From Thiocapsa bogorovii (GTDB lineage: Bacteria > Pseudomonadota > Gammaproteobacteria > Chromatiales > Chromatiaceae): a stretch of 64,000 bases of DNA. The notes beneath the pieces were generated by a model. That model made no database searches. It saw nothing but the letters and a program-made list of their open reading frames with translations, and had not been told where the DNA came from. This document shows, piece by piece, positions 47,888 to 57,406 of the stretch. How positions within the stretch are numbered: position 1 is the first letter of the stretch; each line of letters starts with the position of its first letter. Position numbers and translations under genes: made by a program. The DNA is taken from the NCBI RefSeq assembly GCF_021228795.1, contig NZ_CP089309.1:4833501-4897500 (forward strand). The letters run 5' to 3'.

Positions 47888-48828
47888 GATGTCGCCCTTG
47901 CGCCGAGCTCACGCGGCAGGGGGAAGACGACCTGCTCGCGGATGCCCTCCTGCTCTTCGACCCCGGCGACGCCCCAGGCTTGGAGCTGTGCGATGACTTG
48001 CTCGACCAGCACCTCGGGCGCCGAGGCGCCGGCGGTGAGTCCGACCCGCGGCAAGGCGGTGAGCCAGTCCTGGCGGATGTCCTCGGGACCGTCGATCAGA
48101 TAGGCGGTGCAGCCTTGTTTCTCGGCCAACTCGCGCAGCCGATTCGAGTTGGAGCTGTTGGCCGAACCGACCACCAGCAGCAGATCGCAGCGCGCCGCGA
48201 GATCACGGACCGCGTCCTGTCGGTTCTGGGTCGCGTAGCAGATGTCGCTCTTTTTCGGTCCCTGTATCTCCGGGAAGTGTTCTCGCAGCGCGTCGATGAT
48301 CCCGCGCGTGTCATCCACCGATAGGGTGGTCTGGGTGACATAGGCGACGCGCGACGGGTCTTTGATCCGGAGCGCGGCGACGTCGGCAACCGACTCCACG
48401 AGATGCATCGTCCCGCCGTCGCTCAGACATTGGCCCATGGTGCCCTCGACCTCGGGATGGCCGGCATGGCCGATCAGGATGACCTCGACACCATTCTTGC
48501 AGTGCCTCGCGACCTCCAGATGGACCTTGGTGACCAAGGGGCAGGTCGCGTCGAAGACGCGCAGGTTTCGCCCTTCCGCCGCGCGCCGTACCTCTTGGGC
48601 GACGCCGTGGGCGCTGAAGATCAGCGTCGCCCCGTCCGGGACCTCGTCGACCTCCTCGACGAAGACGGCGCCGCGCCGTTTCAGGCCGTCGACCACGAAG
48701 CGGTTGTGCACCACCTCATGTCGGACATAGACCGGTGCGCCGTAGAGCTCAAGCACGCGATCGACGATCTCGATGGCGCGGTCAACGCCGGCACAGAACC
48801 CACGAGGATTGGCGAGGAGGATATTCAT
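47884..48828 (-). CDS. ispH: 4-hydroxy-3-methylbut-2-enyl diphosphate reductase
   Basis: A 314-residue Fe-S enzyme, last step of the MEP isoprenoid pathway. Three cluster Cys are visible in [22 protein letters not shown] and [25 protein letters not shown] holds the catalytic Glu and His. The start [14 protein letters not shown] matches the family. The 34-bp gap after fkpB suggests one operon, which is the conserved fkpB-ispH pairing. Confidence 0.97.
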   Translation of the reverse strand: MNILLANPRGFCAGVDRAIEIVDRVLELYGAPVYVRHEVVHNRFVVDGLKRRGAVFVEEVDEVPDGATLIFSAHGVAQEVRRAAEGRNLRVFDATCPLVTKVHLEVARHCKNGVEVILIGHAGHPEVEGTMGQCLSDGGTMHLVESVADVAALRIKDPSRVAYVTQTTLSVDDTRGIIDALREHFPEIQGPKKSDICYATQNRQDAVRDLAARCDLLLVVGSANSSNSNRLRELAEKQGCTAYLIDGPEDIRQDWLTALPRVGLTAGASAPEVLVEQVIAQLQAWGVAGVEEQEGIREQVVFPLPRELGARATS

Positions 48829-48862
48829 GGTGTCCAGAGAATAGGGGATGGGTCGGGAAAAT

Positions 48863-49390
48863 TCACGTCTCGGGGGCACGCTCGAGCGGGGGCTCGGATT
48901 CGGCCACGGACAAGAGACGAACGCGGATGGTCAAAGAGCGTCCGGCGAAAGGATGGTTGAAGTCGACCCGCACGCGATCGGACTCCACCTCCAGCACGAC
49001 CCCGCTGGTCTCGTGCCCGCCGGGTGTTTCGAAGGCGACCACCAGGCCGGGTGCGGGCTCGATGTCGGGCGGGAAGTCGCCGCGCTCCATCCAGTGGATG
49101 TTGGCGTCCTCATAGGGCGAGAAGAGCTCCGAGCCATGCGCGACGACATAGGTCTCGCTGCCCGGAGCCAGTCCGAGGAGGGTGGACTCGAACGCCGGTG
49201 TCAGGGTGCCGTCGCCGATGGTGCAGCCGATCGGCTCGGCGTCGAAGGTCGAGAGTGCGACGAAGCCGTCCTGGAAGCGGACCTCCAGATGCAACTCGAC
49301 GGCGCGGCCGGGGGCGAGGAGCGTCCCCGTCTCGGTCTCGCTCAGGGCCTCGTTCGCAGATTCGGTCTCGGGCGGTTTGGCGTGGGTCAC
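48863..49390 (-). CDS. fkpB: FKBP-type peptidyl-prolyl isomerase SlpA/FkpB
   Basis: A 175-residue cytoplasmic FKBP/IF-domain isomerase and chaperone. [12 protein letters not shown] begins the FKBP core; [19 protein letters not shown] and HWMERGDFP are typical of SlpA. The GTG start overlaps the upstream stop (GTGA), so translation is coupled. Next to ispH as in E. coli. Confidence 0.9.
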   Translation of the reverse strand: MTHAKPPETESANEALSETETGTLLAPGRAVELHLEVRFQDGFVALSTFDAEPIGCTIGDGTLTPAFESTLLGLAPGSETYVVAHGSELFSPYEDANIHWMERGDFPPDIEPAPGLVVAFETPGGHETSGVVLEVESDRVRVDFNHPFAGRSLTIRVRLLSVAESEPPLERAPET

Positions 49391-50160
49391 GGTGTGGCTC
49401 GGGCTTGCTCGGCGGCGATCGCGTGCAGGAGCGGTAGGTCCAGACCATGCGCCTCGCCGTTGCGGAGGGCTCGGGCGAGGCGGGCCGGTGCGCTGCGACC
49501 CATGCAGGCGTGCTCGGGATCGCCCGCGAAGGCGACACCGAGCGCGGCGAAGAGTGCATCGCGATCGAACCGACGCCCGGTCATGGCCTCCTGAAGATCG
49601 ATCACCTCGTGTCCGACCTCCTCGGCAAGGGCGCGATGCCGCGACCAGAGGGTCTCGACCGTTCCGCCCGTGCGCAGCCCGGCGATATTGGTCGTCAGGA
49701 TGAAGAGGTTCTTGAGCACCAGCTCGAAGACCAGCTCCTCGGCGCTGTTCAGGCGACGTGTCGGGATCGCCAGAGTCGCCAGCGCGTCGGCCAGCAGATC
49801 CGCCTGAGGCCCATACAGCGGGGAGGGGATGATGACCTTGTGATCGCGCCCCGGCTTCTTCTCGAACCAGACCGAGATCACCGTCGGGTCGACGCAGTCG
49901 GCCCAGTCGCTCGGCAGTAGCTCGTTCTGGAGCAGGCCGAGACGCCCTCGCCATTGAGGCGGAACGGCGGCGAGGGTTGCTGCCAGGTCGGCCTCTCCGA
50001 CCGCAATCAATACGAGCTGCGGCTCGGGCAGCTGAGAGGCCGCCGCGACCAGAGATGCACCGCGCAGCACGGGAAAGACGGGATGGCCGAGCTTGAGAAG
50101 GCCGCGCGCGAAGACGCCGCCCATCTCGCCGACACCGACGAGTACGACTGGATGTTTCAT
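49387..50160 (-). CDS. Ketopantoate reductase-like (ApbA/PanE family) protein
   Basis: A 257-residue 6-phosphogluconate-dehydrogenase-fold protein. VVLVGVGEMGGVFARGLLKLGHPV is the NAD(P)-binding fold and the helical C-terminal domain has ELVLKNLFILTTNIAGL. It is shorter than PanE (about 300), and the catalytic Lys seems to lie in this KNLF region. The substrate may not be ketopantoate. Its stop overlaps the fkpB start. Confidence 0.75.
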   Translation of the reverse strand: MKHPVVLVGVGEMGGVFARGLLKLGHPVFPVLRGASLVAAASQLPEPQLVLIAVGEADLAATLAAVPPQWRGRLGLLQNELLPSDWADCVDPTVISVWFEKKPGRDHKVIIPSPLYGPQADLLADALATLAIPTRRLNSAEELVFELVLKNLFILTTNIAGLRTGGTVETLWSRHRALAEEVGHEVIDLQEAMTGRRFDRDALFAALGVAFAGDPEHACMGRSAPARLARALRNGEAHGLDLPLLHAIAAEQARATP

Positions 50161-50242
50161 CGTTCTGGAATGCCTCCAGCCACCAGCTTCCGGCCGCCGG
50201 CCGGGGTCGACCCTCGGCGATGCTGTACCCCGCACAACCTCG

Positions 50243-50383
50243 TCATCGCAGCAACTCCTGCGTCACGAAGAGATACCCGAGAGCGGCCACGACCACAAAG
50301 ATGGTGATATAGATCAGCAGGAGGCAAACCCCCGGGAGATCATTGCAGACCTTGCTGTATCGACAGAGCTTACATCCTCTCAT
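50243..50383 (-). CDS. Small Cys-rich single-helix membrane protein
   Basis: A 46-residue protein: MRGCKLCRYSKVCNDL, then a hydrophobic helix (VCLLLIYITIFVVVAALGYLF). Four Cys (4, 7, 13, 20) precede the helix, spaced like a metal or Fe-S site at the membrane surface. AGGAGCAGG lies upstream of the ATG. I do not recognise the family. The frame extends further upstream but without protein-like sequence. Confidence 0.6.
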   Translation of the reverse strand: MRGCKLCRYSKVCNDLPGVCLLLIYITIFVVVAALGYLFVTQELLR

Positions 50384-50904
50384 CCTGCTCCTGTTGCCTT
50401 GTCTCGGCGGGGCGGCCTCGCGGGTGCGCGGCGGGGCTGGTGAATGATCAGGTTTCTCAATCCGGAGTATCCTCACCCAGATCGGAGGCATGATCAAGGC
50501 GTGTCGAGAGGCGATGTGGGGCGGCTCCGATCTCGGTCGAGTCGCCGGACCAATGTCCGGGTCCATGTCGGGAGCGGACGTCCCGGCTCGTTGATCGAGC
50601 AGCGTCGTTCGGATAGCATTGCAGCGCCTACGGCGGCCGCAATGGAGCGTCTCGTCCGCTGAATTCGACGACGATCTGCTTCACGGCCAACGAGAGTTTT
50701 CACGGTGTAGACCCAAATCCCTCCAGCGAGTCGACGTCTCCGACGACTCGTGCACCCGCCGCTCGCGGCACCCCGAGCCGTTCCGCCGGTTGATTCAATG
50801 CCTCGTTCCTGCGGTCGGTTCGTGCCTCGCGAGCAGCCACCCAGTCGCTTGTTTTTCCATCCTCGTCGGCCGCCCCGGCAGGCATCAGAAACGGAATTGA
50901 ACCC
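50384..50904. other. Intergenic region upstream of the SulP gene
   Basis: About 520 bp. No gene or structural motif is recognised; it should carry the promoter of the SulP-Usp transcript. Confidence 0.5.
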
Positions 50905-52380
50905 ATGAAATCCTTACGCCAGGACTGGCTCTCCAACGTCCGCAACGATCTCCTCGCCGGTCTTGTGGTTGCGTTGGCCTTGATCCCGGAAGCCATCGCC
51001 TTCTCGATCATCGCCGGTGTCGATCCCAAAGTGGGTCTTTACGCCTCCTTTGCGATCGCTACCGTCACCGCGTTCGTCGGCGGCCGTCCGGGCATGATCT
51101 CGGCGGCCACCGGGGCGATGGCGTTGCTGATGGTGGTCTTGGTGAAGGAGCACGGACTGCAGTATCTGCTGGCTGCGACCATCTTGACCGGCATCCTGCA
51201 GATCCTCGCCGGTGCGCTGCGTCTCGGAAACCTGATGCGTTTCGTGTCGCGCTCGGTCATCACCGGCTTCGTCAATGCGCTGGCCATCCTGATCTTCATG
51301 GCCCAACTGCCCGAGCTGATCGGGATGAGCTGGGAGGTGTATGCGATGGTGGCCGCGGGTCTCGGCATCATCTACCTCTTCCCGTATCTGACGAAGGTCG
51401 TTCCGTCCCCGTTGGTGACCATCGTGATCTTGACGGGGGTCTCGATCGCGTTGGATCTGGACATCCGCACCGTCGGCGACATGGGCCAAATGCCCGACAG
51501 TCTGCCGATCTTCCTGCTTCCCGACATCCCGCTGACCTGGGAGACGCTGCAGATCATCTTCCCGGTTTCGGCGACGCTCGCCGCGGTCGGTCTTCTCGAG
51601 TCCATGATGACGGCATCGATCGTCGATGACCTGACCGACTCCAACAGCAACAAGAACCGTGAGTGTGTCGGTCAGGGCGTTGCCAACATCGGGTCCGGAT
51701 TCATCGGCGGCATGGCCGGCTGCGGCATGATCGGGCAATCGGTCATCAACGTGAAATCGGGCGGCCGCGGACGTCTCTCCACCCTCGTGGCCGGTGTCTT
51801 TCTGTTGCTGATGGTGGTGTTCGCGGGCGACGTTGTGGCCATGATTCCGATGGCCGCCTTGGTGGCCGTGATGATCATGGTGTCTATCGGTACCTTCAAC
51901 TGGGCCTCGATCCGCAACCTGCGCGAGCATCCGCTCAATGCCAGCGTGGTCATGATCGCGACCGTGATCGTGGTGGTGGCGACCCATGACCTGGCGAAGG
52001 GCGTCCTGGTCGGCGTGCTGCTGTCCGGGTTCTTTTTCGCCCATCGGGTCGGACAGATCCTGCATATCGGCTCGATGGCGCTGCACGAAGGTCGCTTGCG
52101 TGTCTATGTCGTCACGGGGCAGGTGTTTTTCGCCTCGGCCGATCGCTTCGTCGCCTCCTTCGATTTCAAAGAGGTGATCGAGAAGGTGCGCATCGACGTC
52201 AGTCGGGCGCATTTCTGGGACATCACTGCGGTGAGTGCCTTGGACAAGGTGGTTCTCAAATTCCGCCGCGAGGGTACCGAGGTCGAGGTCGTGGGGCTCA
52301 ACGAGGCAAGCGCGACGTTGGTGGATCGTTTTGCGGTGCACGACAAACCGGATGCGGTCGAGCAGTTGATGGGGCACTGA
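50905..52380 (+). CDS. SulP-family anion transporter with STAS domain
   Basis: A 491-residue SLC26/SulP transporter, inner membrane. The SulP signature is [31 protein letters not shown], the core is about 12-14 helices, and [32 protein letters not shown] is the strongly conserved mid-region. A C-terminal STAS domain starts near [14 protein letters not shown]. Substrates in the family include sulfate and bicarbonate (BicA); bicarbonate would suit a carboxysome-bearing autotroph but cannot be told from sequence. Its TGA stop is the first three bases of a repeat. A Usp gene follows. Confidence 0.92.
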   Translation: MKSLRQDWLSNVRNDLLAGLVVALALIPEAIAFSIIAGVDPKVGLYASFAIATVTAFVGGRPGMISAATGAMALLMVVLVKEHGLQYLLAATILTGILQILAGALRLGNLMRFVSRSVITGFVNALAILIFMAQLPELIGMSWEVYAMVAAGLGIIYLFPYLTKVVPSPLVTIVILTGVSIALDLDIRTVGDMGQMPDSLPIFLLPDIPLTWETLQIIFPVSATLAAVGLLESMMTASIVDDLTDSNSNKNRECVGQGVANIGSGFIGGMAGCGMIGQSVINVKSGGRGRLSTLVAGVFLLLMVVFAGDVVAMIPMAALVAVMIMVSIGTFNWASIRNLREHPLNASVVMIATVIVVVATHDLAKGVLVGVLLSGFFFAHRVGQILHIGSMALHEGRLRVYVVTGQVFFASADRFVASFDFKEVIEKVRIDVSRAHFWDITAVSALDKVVLKFRREGTEVEVVGLNEASATLVDRFAVHDKPDAVEQLMGH

Positions 52381-52463
52381 ACCGCGCTCGGAGCCACATG
52401 ACGGGTTGCCCCGTATGGGATCGGCCTCGTTGCGCGTTGATGGCGTCGGCGGGGCGCGGTTCA
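52378..52463. repeat. TGAACCGCG palindromic element, copy D, overlapping the sulP stop
   Basis: 86 bp with ends TGAACCGCGCTC and GGGGCGCGGTTCA. Its first three bases are the stop codon of the SulP gene. A further GGGCGCGGTTGAA half-end lies near 52538. Confidence 0.8.
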
Positions 52464-52561
52464 GTTGGACTATCCCGTCGCCCTTGAGCCGTCTTTTAGG
52501 ACACCGAAGCCTGCGCGAGAACCACACACAGCGTTACGGGCGCGGTTGAATAGGGGAATTC

Positions 52562-53428
52562 ATGATGCAGAACGAAAAAAAGGTGTTGGCCTGCGTCGAT
52601 CACTCGCACTTCGCCGACCATGTGACCGATGCGGCCGCTTGGGTTGCGCGTCGGACGGGTGCGCCGATGGAGTTGCTGCATATCATCCATCGTCAAACCG
52701 AGATCTCGACCGGAAAGGACCGCAGCGGGGCCATCGGCGTGAATGCGCAACAGCACCTGTTGACCGAGCTGTCCGAGGAGGATGCCTCGCGCAGCAAGGA
52801 GTTGCGCGAGCAGGGTCGACTCTTTCTCAACCGCTTGCGCGAGCGTGCGATCGCCGCCGGGGCTGCGTCCCCGGATGTGCGGCAGCGCTACGGCGATCTG
52901 GAGGAGGTGCTCGTCGAGCAGCAGCCTGGCGTGCGTCTGTTCGTCCTCGGGCGGCGCGGCGAGTCGGCGGAGACGACACAGCGCGACCTGGGCCGCAATG
53001 TCGAGCGCATGGTGCGTGCTCTCAAGCAGCCGATCATGGCCGTGACCCAGGGTTTCCAGGAGCCGAGGCGTGCGATGATCGCCTTCGACGGCGGCAGCAT
53101 GACCCGACGCGGCGTCGAGATGATTGCATCCAGTCCGCTGTTTCGCGGCCTGCCCATTCATTTGTTGATGTCCGGCAAGAGACGCAAGGACGGCCCACGT
53201 CAGTTGGATTGGGCCAAGATGACGCTCGAGGGTGGCGGATTCGATGTCGAGGCCGCGCTGATCCCCGGCGACGCCGAGAGCATCATCGCCAAACATGTCC
53301 GCGAGCACGAGATCGACATGCTGATCATGGGCGCCTACAGTCATTCACCGCTGCGCAGCCTGCTGTTCGGCAGCAAGACCTCGGACCTGCTGCGATCGGC
53401 CAAGATACCGACGCTGCTCCTGCGTTGA
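52562..53428 (+). CDS. Tandem universal stress protein
   Basis: A 288-residue protein with two Usp domains. The first starts VLACVDHSHFADHVTDAAAWVARRTG, the second AMIAFDGGSMTRRGVEMIASSP. The ATP-loop of the second reads GAYSHSPLRSLLFGSKTSD, close to GxxGxnGS-type sites but with Ser for one Gly. Usp domains are often fused or adjacent to SulP transporters and may regulate them. Its TGA stop is again the start of a repeat element. Confidence 0.92.
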   Translation: MMQNEKKVLACVDHSHFADHVTDAAAWVARRTGAPMELLHIIHRQTEISTGKDRSGAIGVNAQQHLLTELSEEDASRSKELREQGRLFLNRLRERAIAAGAASPDVRQRYGDLEEVLVEQQPGVRLFVLGRRGESAETTQRDLGRNVERMVRALKQPIMAVTQGFQEPRRAMIAFDGGSMTRRGVEMIASSPLFRGLPIHLLMSGKRRKDGPRQLDWAKMTLEGGGFDVEAALIPGDAESIIAKHVREHEIDMLIMGAYSHSPLRSLLFGSKTSDLLRSAKIPTLLLR

Positions 53429-53480
53429 ACCGCGTCCCGAGCAAGGTGCTGAGTTCCGAGCCAGTTCAGCGGTGAGCGCG
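53426..53480. repeat. TGAACCGCG element, copy E, partial, overlapping the usp stop
   Basis: Begins TGAACCGCGTCCCGAGC exactly at the stop codon of the Usp gene. The right end is degenerate (CCAGTTCAGCGGT). Confidence 0.65.
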
Positions 53481-53551
53481 TACCACACGTTGCTTCCAAC
53501 AGGATCTCGATACGGATCCCTAAGATTCGCTGAACTGATTCACTGAGTTAA

Positions 53552-53583
53552 GCCCCCGTCTCTGCCGGGGGCATTGAGTTTTT
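53552..53583 (+). terminator. Terminator-like hairpin after usp
   Basis: Stem GCCCCCG/CGGGGGC with loop TCTCTGC, followed after six bases by TTTTT. The gap between stem and T-run makes it a weak intrinsic terminator. Confidence 0.45.
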
Positions 53584-53643
53584 CGCGATCTTTCCGCACT
53601 GCGGCACTGGCCAATAGGCTGTGGAAGGGTCAGGAATCGACCG

Positions 53644-55344
53644 ATGGGAACCAACAGCAACGACACGATCGACATCACGGCGCCGAGCGACGCCGACGCT
53701 ACAGGCGAGGACACGAATCGAGAACAGGACGGAGGCATTTGCACGCCGAAGGCGTCGCAGCGACCGGTCGGCTCGAAACGAGGCGTCGAAACGATGTTCC
53801 GCAACGCCTATCGCGCGGAGTTGGAGATCATCACCCTGGCCGCCACCAAGGCGAACATCATGATCTCGTTGAACGGATTTATCGCTTCGGCATTGATGAT
53901 CTCAGGCGCCTTCATCTATACCTCCTCCCCGGAGTTTCTGCTGCCCGCCACCCTCTTCCTGTTTACCTCGGCCACGTCGATCTATTTCGCCCTGCTGGCG
54001 GCCTCGCCGGACATTGTGGACAGGCCGGATGGCCCTTTCGCCTGGCTCAAAGCAGTTTTCAAACGGAACGCGTCCCTGAGCGACTTCAAGGCTTACGTGC
54101 GGCCGCGGCGCGAGTTCGTCGATGGCGAGTCCAACATCCTTATCTACGAGGAACGCGTCAAGCTCTCCAAATCCGACTACTGGGAGCGAATGCGCGCGTT
54201 GCTGAGCGATCAGGAGGACATCTACGCCAAGATGAGCGACCAGCTGTACTGGCTAGGCCAAATGGCGAACCGGAAGTTCAAACTGCTCAATGCATCTTAC
54301 AGCGTCTTCCGGTGGGGCTTGACCCTATCGGTGTTAACCTTCCTCGGTGTCGAGTCCTTTCACGCGATCCAGCTGGCGCTCGATGGCGATGCCGTGGCGC
54401 GCCCGCCGAGCGTCGGCATTTCGCAGTTCGAAGACGTCTATGAGCCGTCCGCGTTCGTGCAATTGCCGGATGGCCGCATCCTCGTCGTGGAGGACGAACC
54501 GGATCGGGCGTTCCGCGTCATGCGGTTCCTCGCAGACGGCTCGCTTGCCGGCGACCCGGCGCTCGACGTTCGCCTGATGAGCGCCTTGCGTACTCGGCCG
54601 AACGACCTGGAGGGCCTGACGATTGATACCGATGGCCACATCTACGCCATCACATCCCACTCCAGGGACCGCAAGGGGCGGCGCCAAGCGAGCCGGGAAC
54701 AGCTATTGCGCTTCCGCATCGTCGGCGACGATATCGTTGATCTTGCGATCTATACCGACTTGGTCGAGCAACTACAGCGCTCACCGGTCGTAAAGCAGGT
54801 ATTCAGTCGGTATGCCGACCAGCCGGTGAATTTTTCCGACATCAATATCGAGGGGCTGGGCTACGATCCGAGGAATCAATGCCTCCTCATCGGATTCCGT
54901 GAGCCTGTGGTCGATGGGAAATCCATGATCGTGAAGGTGAGCAATCCGCTTGAAATGTTTGAGCGCGAGAAGACGCCGAACGTCTCCGAAGTCGTCATGC
55001 TTGACCTTCAAGGCGGCGGAATTCGCTCCTTGACCTATGATCCGGTACTGGGCAGATTCCTGATAGTGAACGAGATCTCCGGTCATGCGGGCAATCTCTA
55101 CTCGCAGTTGTGGTCCTGGTCCGGCGAAAACGACGCGCAGCCGGAGCCGGTCGCCCTGCCGGAGATCATCAATCTCAACAACGTGGAAGCCATCGATTCG
55201 GTCATTGTCAACGGCGAAGACCGTCTGCTGATGATGAGCGACGAGGGCAGCGTTGAAAAGGGGCGTCCGGGCCAGTACGTCCTTCGGGAGTACGGGCCGT
55301 TGTCTGCAGACTTGAGATCCCCGAGGAAGCCTGAGACGCCTTGA
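53644..55344 (+). CDS. PycTM-like membrane module fused to a DUF3616-like beta-propeller
   Basis: A 566-residue protein. Residues about 50-125 (MFRNAYRAELEIITLAATKA, NIMISLNGFI, then a second helix LLPATLFLFTSATSIYFALL) resemble the Pycsar effector transmembrane domain (PycTM/DUF5706). A cytosolic segment of about 100 residues and a third helix (WGLTLSVLTFLGVESFHAI, about 224-242) complete that domain. The rest resembles DUF3616-type propellers: LPDGRILVVEDEPDRAF, DLEGLTIDTDGHIYAITSHS, NIEGLGYD, LLIGFREPVVDGK. An AGGA lies 8 bp before the ATG. With the N-terminus inside, the propeller would be periplasmic. No cyclase gene adjoins. The fusion is inference from family memory. Confidence 0.75.
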   Translation: MGTNSNDTIDITAPSDADATGEDTNREQDGGICTPKASQRPVGSKRGVETMFRNAYRAELEIITLAATKANIMISLNGFIASALMISGAFIYTSSPEFLLPATLFLFTSATSIYFALLAASPDIVDRPDGPFAWLKAVFKRNASLSDFKAYVRPRREFVDGESNILIYEERVKLSKSDYWERMRALLSDQEDIYAKMSDQLYWLGQMANRKFKLLNASYSVFRWGLTLSVLTFLGVESFHAIQLALDGDAVARPPSVGISQFEDVYEPSAFVQLPDGRILVVEDEPDRAFRVMRFLADGSLAGDPALDVRLMSALRTRPNDLEGLTIDTDGHIYAITSHSRDRKGRRQASREQLLRFRIVGDDIVDLAIYTDLVEQLQRSPVVKQVFSRYADQPVNFSDINIEGLGYDPRNQCLLIGFREPVVDGKSMIVKVSNPLEMFEREKTPNVSEVVMLDLQGGGIRSLTYDPVLGRFLIVNEISGHAGNLYSQLWSWSGENDAQPEPVALPEIINLNNVEAIDSVIVNGEDRLLMMSDEGSVEKGRPGQYVLREYGPLSADLRSPRKPETP

Positions 55345-56329
55345 GGTTTCATCCCGGACGCGCAGAGGAGGCATCGCAGCAGGAGTCCGCGGTTTTTCTG
55401 GTTACGGAAGGCTTGTTCGGTCCCGTTCCGGCGCGAAGGATCGCCAATACGGATCGCGTGCATTCCATGAACTCCTCGCTAGACGTCAGGTGGACTGGGG
55501 TGGATCGGCGGAAGACGCCCTTCGCGACCTTGAGACCGCGCGTATCGCGGTACAGCCTGATCAAGCGGGATCGTCTCGGATACCACTCCGCTTTCGTGCC
55601 TGCTCAAGTTTGCGCCACCCTGTCCGGGGCCCAAAGAACCCCCGCGCACGGTCGAGTCACGGTGTGGTGCTAACCATCACCAGCGCAACTCGAACCTATG
55701 CGCGGTGCTCGCTCGGTTCATCTCGCCCGATGCCCGGCAATCGTTGCCGGATGGCTCGGGTTGCTGATGATCACCTGGGGGACTCATCGGCACGGCCGGC
55801 GGCTGTTCATGCACGGCCCGCTCGCATGCTTGGGCATCATTTCGGTCGGGCCATTCTCGTGGAATGATCGCCGGCCTGCGGGTGCGCGCCATCGCCCCGG
55901 CTCCGAGACCACCGGCGCGGCCCGCGTTTCTAAAAGCCACCTCGCGACCGCGTACTTTTTCTCATGTGACTGCACCGACCGAAGTCGATGAGAAAGACAA
56001 GACAGAACCCAGAATTCAAGAACGCCAACGTTAACCTGAAGGATCGCGCTCGACCCAGACCTGTCGCTGACGAAAGGGCCCGGAGCGGCCGGTTTGGACG
56101 CTTAGCGGTCGCTCGCAGAGCGCCCTCTGGATGGTTCAGGTCGACCAGGATCTGCCGTTTAGAGCGACGGCTCTTCTTGGACGGGATCGGCTTCATGACA
56201 TGGCCCTCGACAGTCGAACAGGATCGAGAGCAGGGACAGCGAGATCAATCACCTTCCTATTCGGGATCGCCGAACGGCGTCACCACACGCAGACTCGCAA
56301 CAGTCCCCGGGCCACGTTTTTTTACGGGG
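55345..56329. other. Gene-poor stretch downstream of the fusion gene
   Basis: Nearly 1 kb with no supported gene. A minus-strand frame at 56050-56196 reads MKPIPSKKSRRSKRQILVD, a small basic peptide without known relatives. The DNA looks like decayed accessory sequence next to the IS remnant. Confidence 0.45.
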
Positions 56330-56887
56330 TCAACGCCACCAAAAAGCAGACGGCCTCGGCTCTCGAAGTCGCCCCAAGTCTATGCCGAAAGGAGTTTGTG
56401 CGCCTACAGGAGCGGGGCGCGCCCCGAGGAGGGTTTTTTGGAGCACCAGCAACGTGGCGGCTTCGGCCAAGGCTCGGTCCTTGCGCTGCAACTCCCGACC
56501 CAGGCGCACGATCTCCGCCTGCTCGGCGCGCCGCTCGGCCCGCTCGGTCGTGCTCGTCAGCGGCGCATTGGCCTGCTGGCAGGTCGTGCGCCACGCGCTG
56601 ATCTGCTCGGCGAACAGGCCCTTGCGCCGACAGTACGCGCCCAGCTCCAACTCATTGAGGGTGGCGGTCTCCATCACCACGGCAAACTTCTCCTCGCTGC
56701 CGAGCGTCCCGGCAGGCACCGTCGATGCCCGTGGTCGACGCGCCCGACCCAACGCCTCGCGCCGCCAGCCGTAGAGGGTGTCGCGCGGGATGCCGGTTTG
56801 CGCGGCCAACTGCGGGACGCCGACGTTGTTGGGCGGCAGTAGCTTCGTCAGGATGCTGTCTTTCAGTTCGCTCGAATAGGTTGTCAT
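56330..56887 (-). pseudogene. IS3-type transposase OrfA remnant
   Basis: The minus-strand frame starts MTTYSSELKDSILTKLLPPNN with a helix-turn-helix (VPQLAAQTGIPRDTLYGWRREA) and continues ETATLNELELGAYCRRKGL, then a leucine-rich coiled coil (RELQRKDRALAEAATLLVL). This is a typical IS3-family OrfA. Family similarity ends near 56420, and no OrfB with the DDE catalytic domain follows, so the element is broken. Upstream, TGTCAGGATAGATGTCACC at about 57023-57041 may be its terminal repeat. Confidence 0.75.
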
Positions 56888-57225
56888 GTCGCTCGCCTTC
56901 TCATGCCTCGGGGCGCTTGCGCCGCGCCCTCCGGGGTCAGCCGTCAGTCGCCCTTCGGGCTCCTTCCCGGCTGACCCCGGAGGGCGCAAAGCCCCGGGGT
57001 CGGTGATGCCCCATCCTCCCAACGGGAGGTGACATCTATCCTGACATCCGGGGGGGCGGCGGTCTTGGCGGCTCGCCGCCTTGCGGGAGAGAACCGCAGA
57101 ATCGCTCACAGGGTTGACTGCGACAGGCCGCTACGCGTCCAGAACCTGCCGCTCAGGTCCGAACAGTCGGCGGCAGCTTTGTCGTGACCGGTCCGTCAGT
57201 CGCCGGACGGCGGGTGACCGGTATC

Positions 57226-57257
57226 AGGATTTATGGAAAGCTTTCCATAAATCCTGT
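57226..57257. repeat. Perfect 32-bp palindrome at the recombinase-element edge
   Basis: CAGGATTTATGGAAAG joined to its exact reverse complement. TTATGGAAAG, and TTATGCAAAG at 57259, resemble TTATGTGAAG at the far end (58829). These are likely recombinase-binding sites at the left end of the element. Confidence 0.75.
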
Positions 57258-57406
57258 TATGCAAAGCTCGCGATTATGCACACTTCGATCATGAACCGCG
57301 CGCTGAGCGAGGTGAAACGCGGCTTGACGGGCACGGTGGGCATCGAATCCTCGACATAATCCGTGTGACCTTCTGAAGTGGATAACCCACTTGTCAGGAG
57401 GTTCAC

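Noticed and set aside
53574-54443. A 289-residue frame overlapping the PycTM fusion gene
   Set aside because: Arg- and Ala-rich out-of-frame translation of the real gene.
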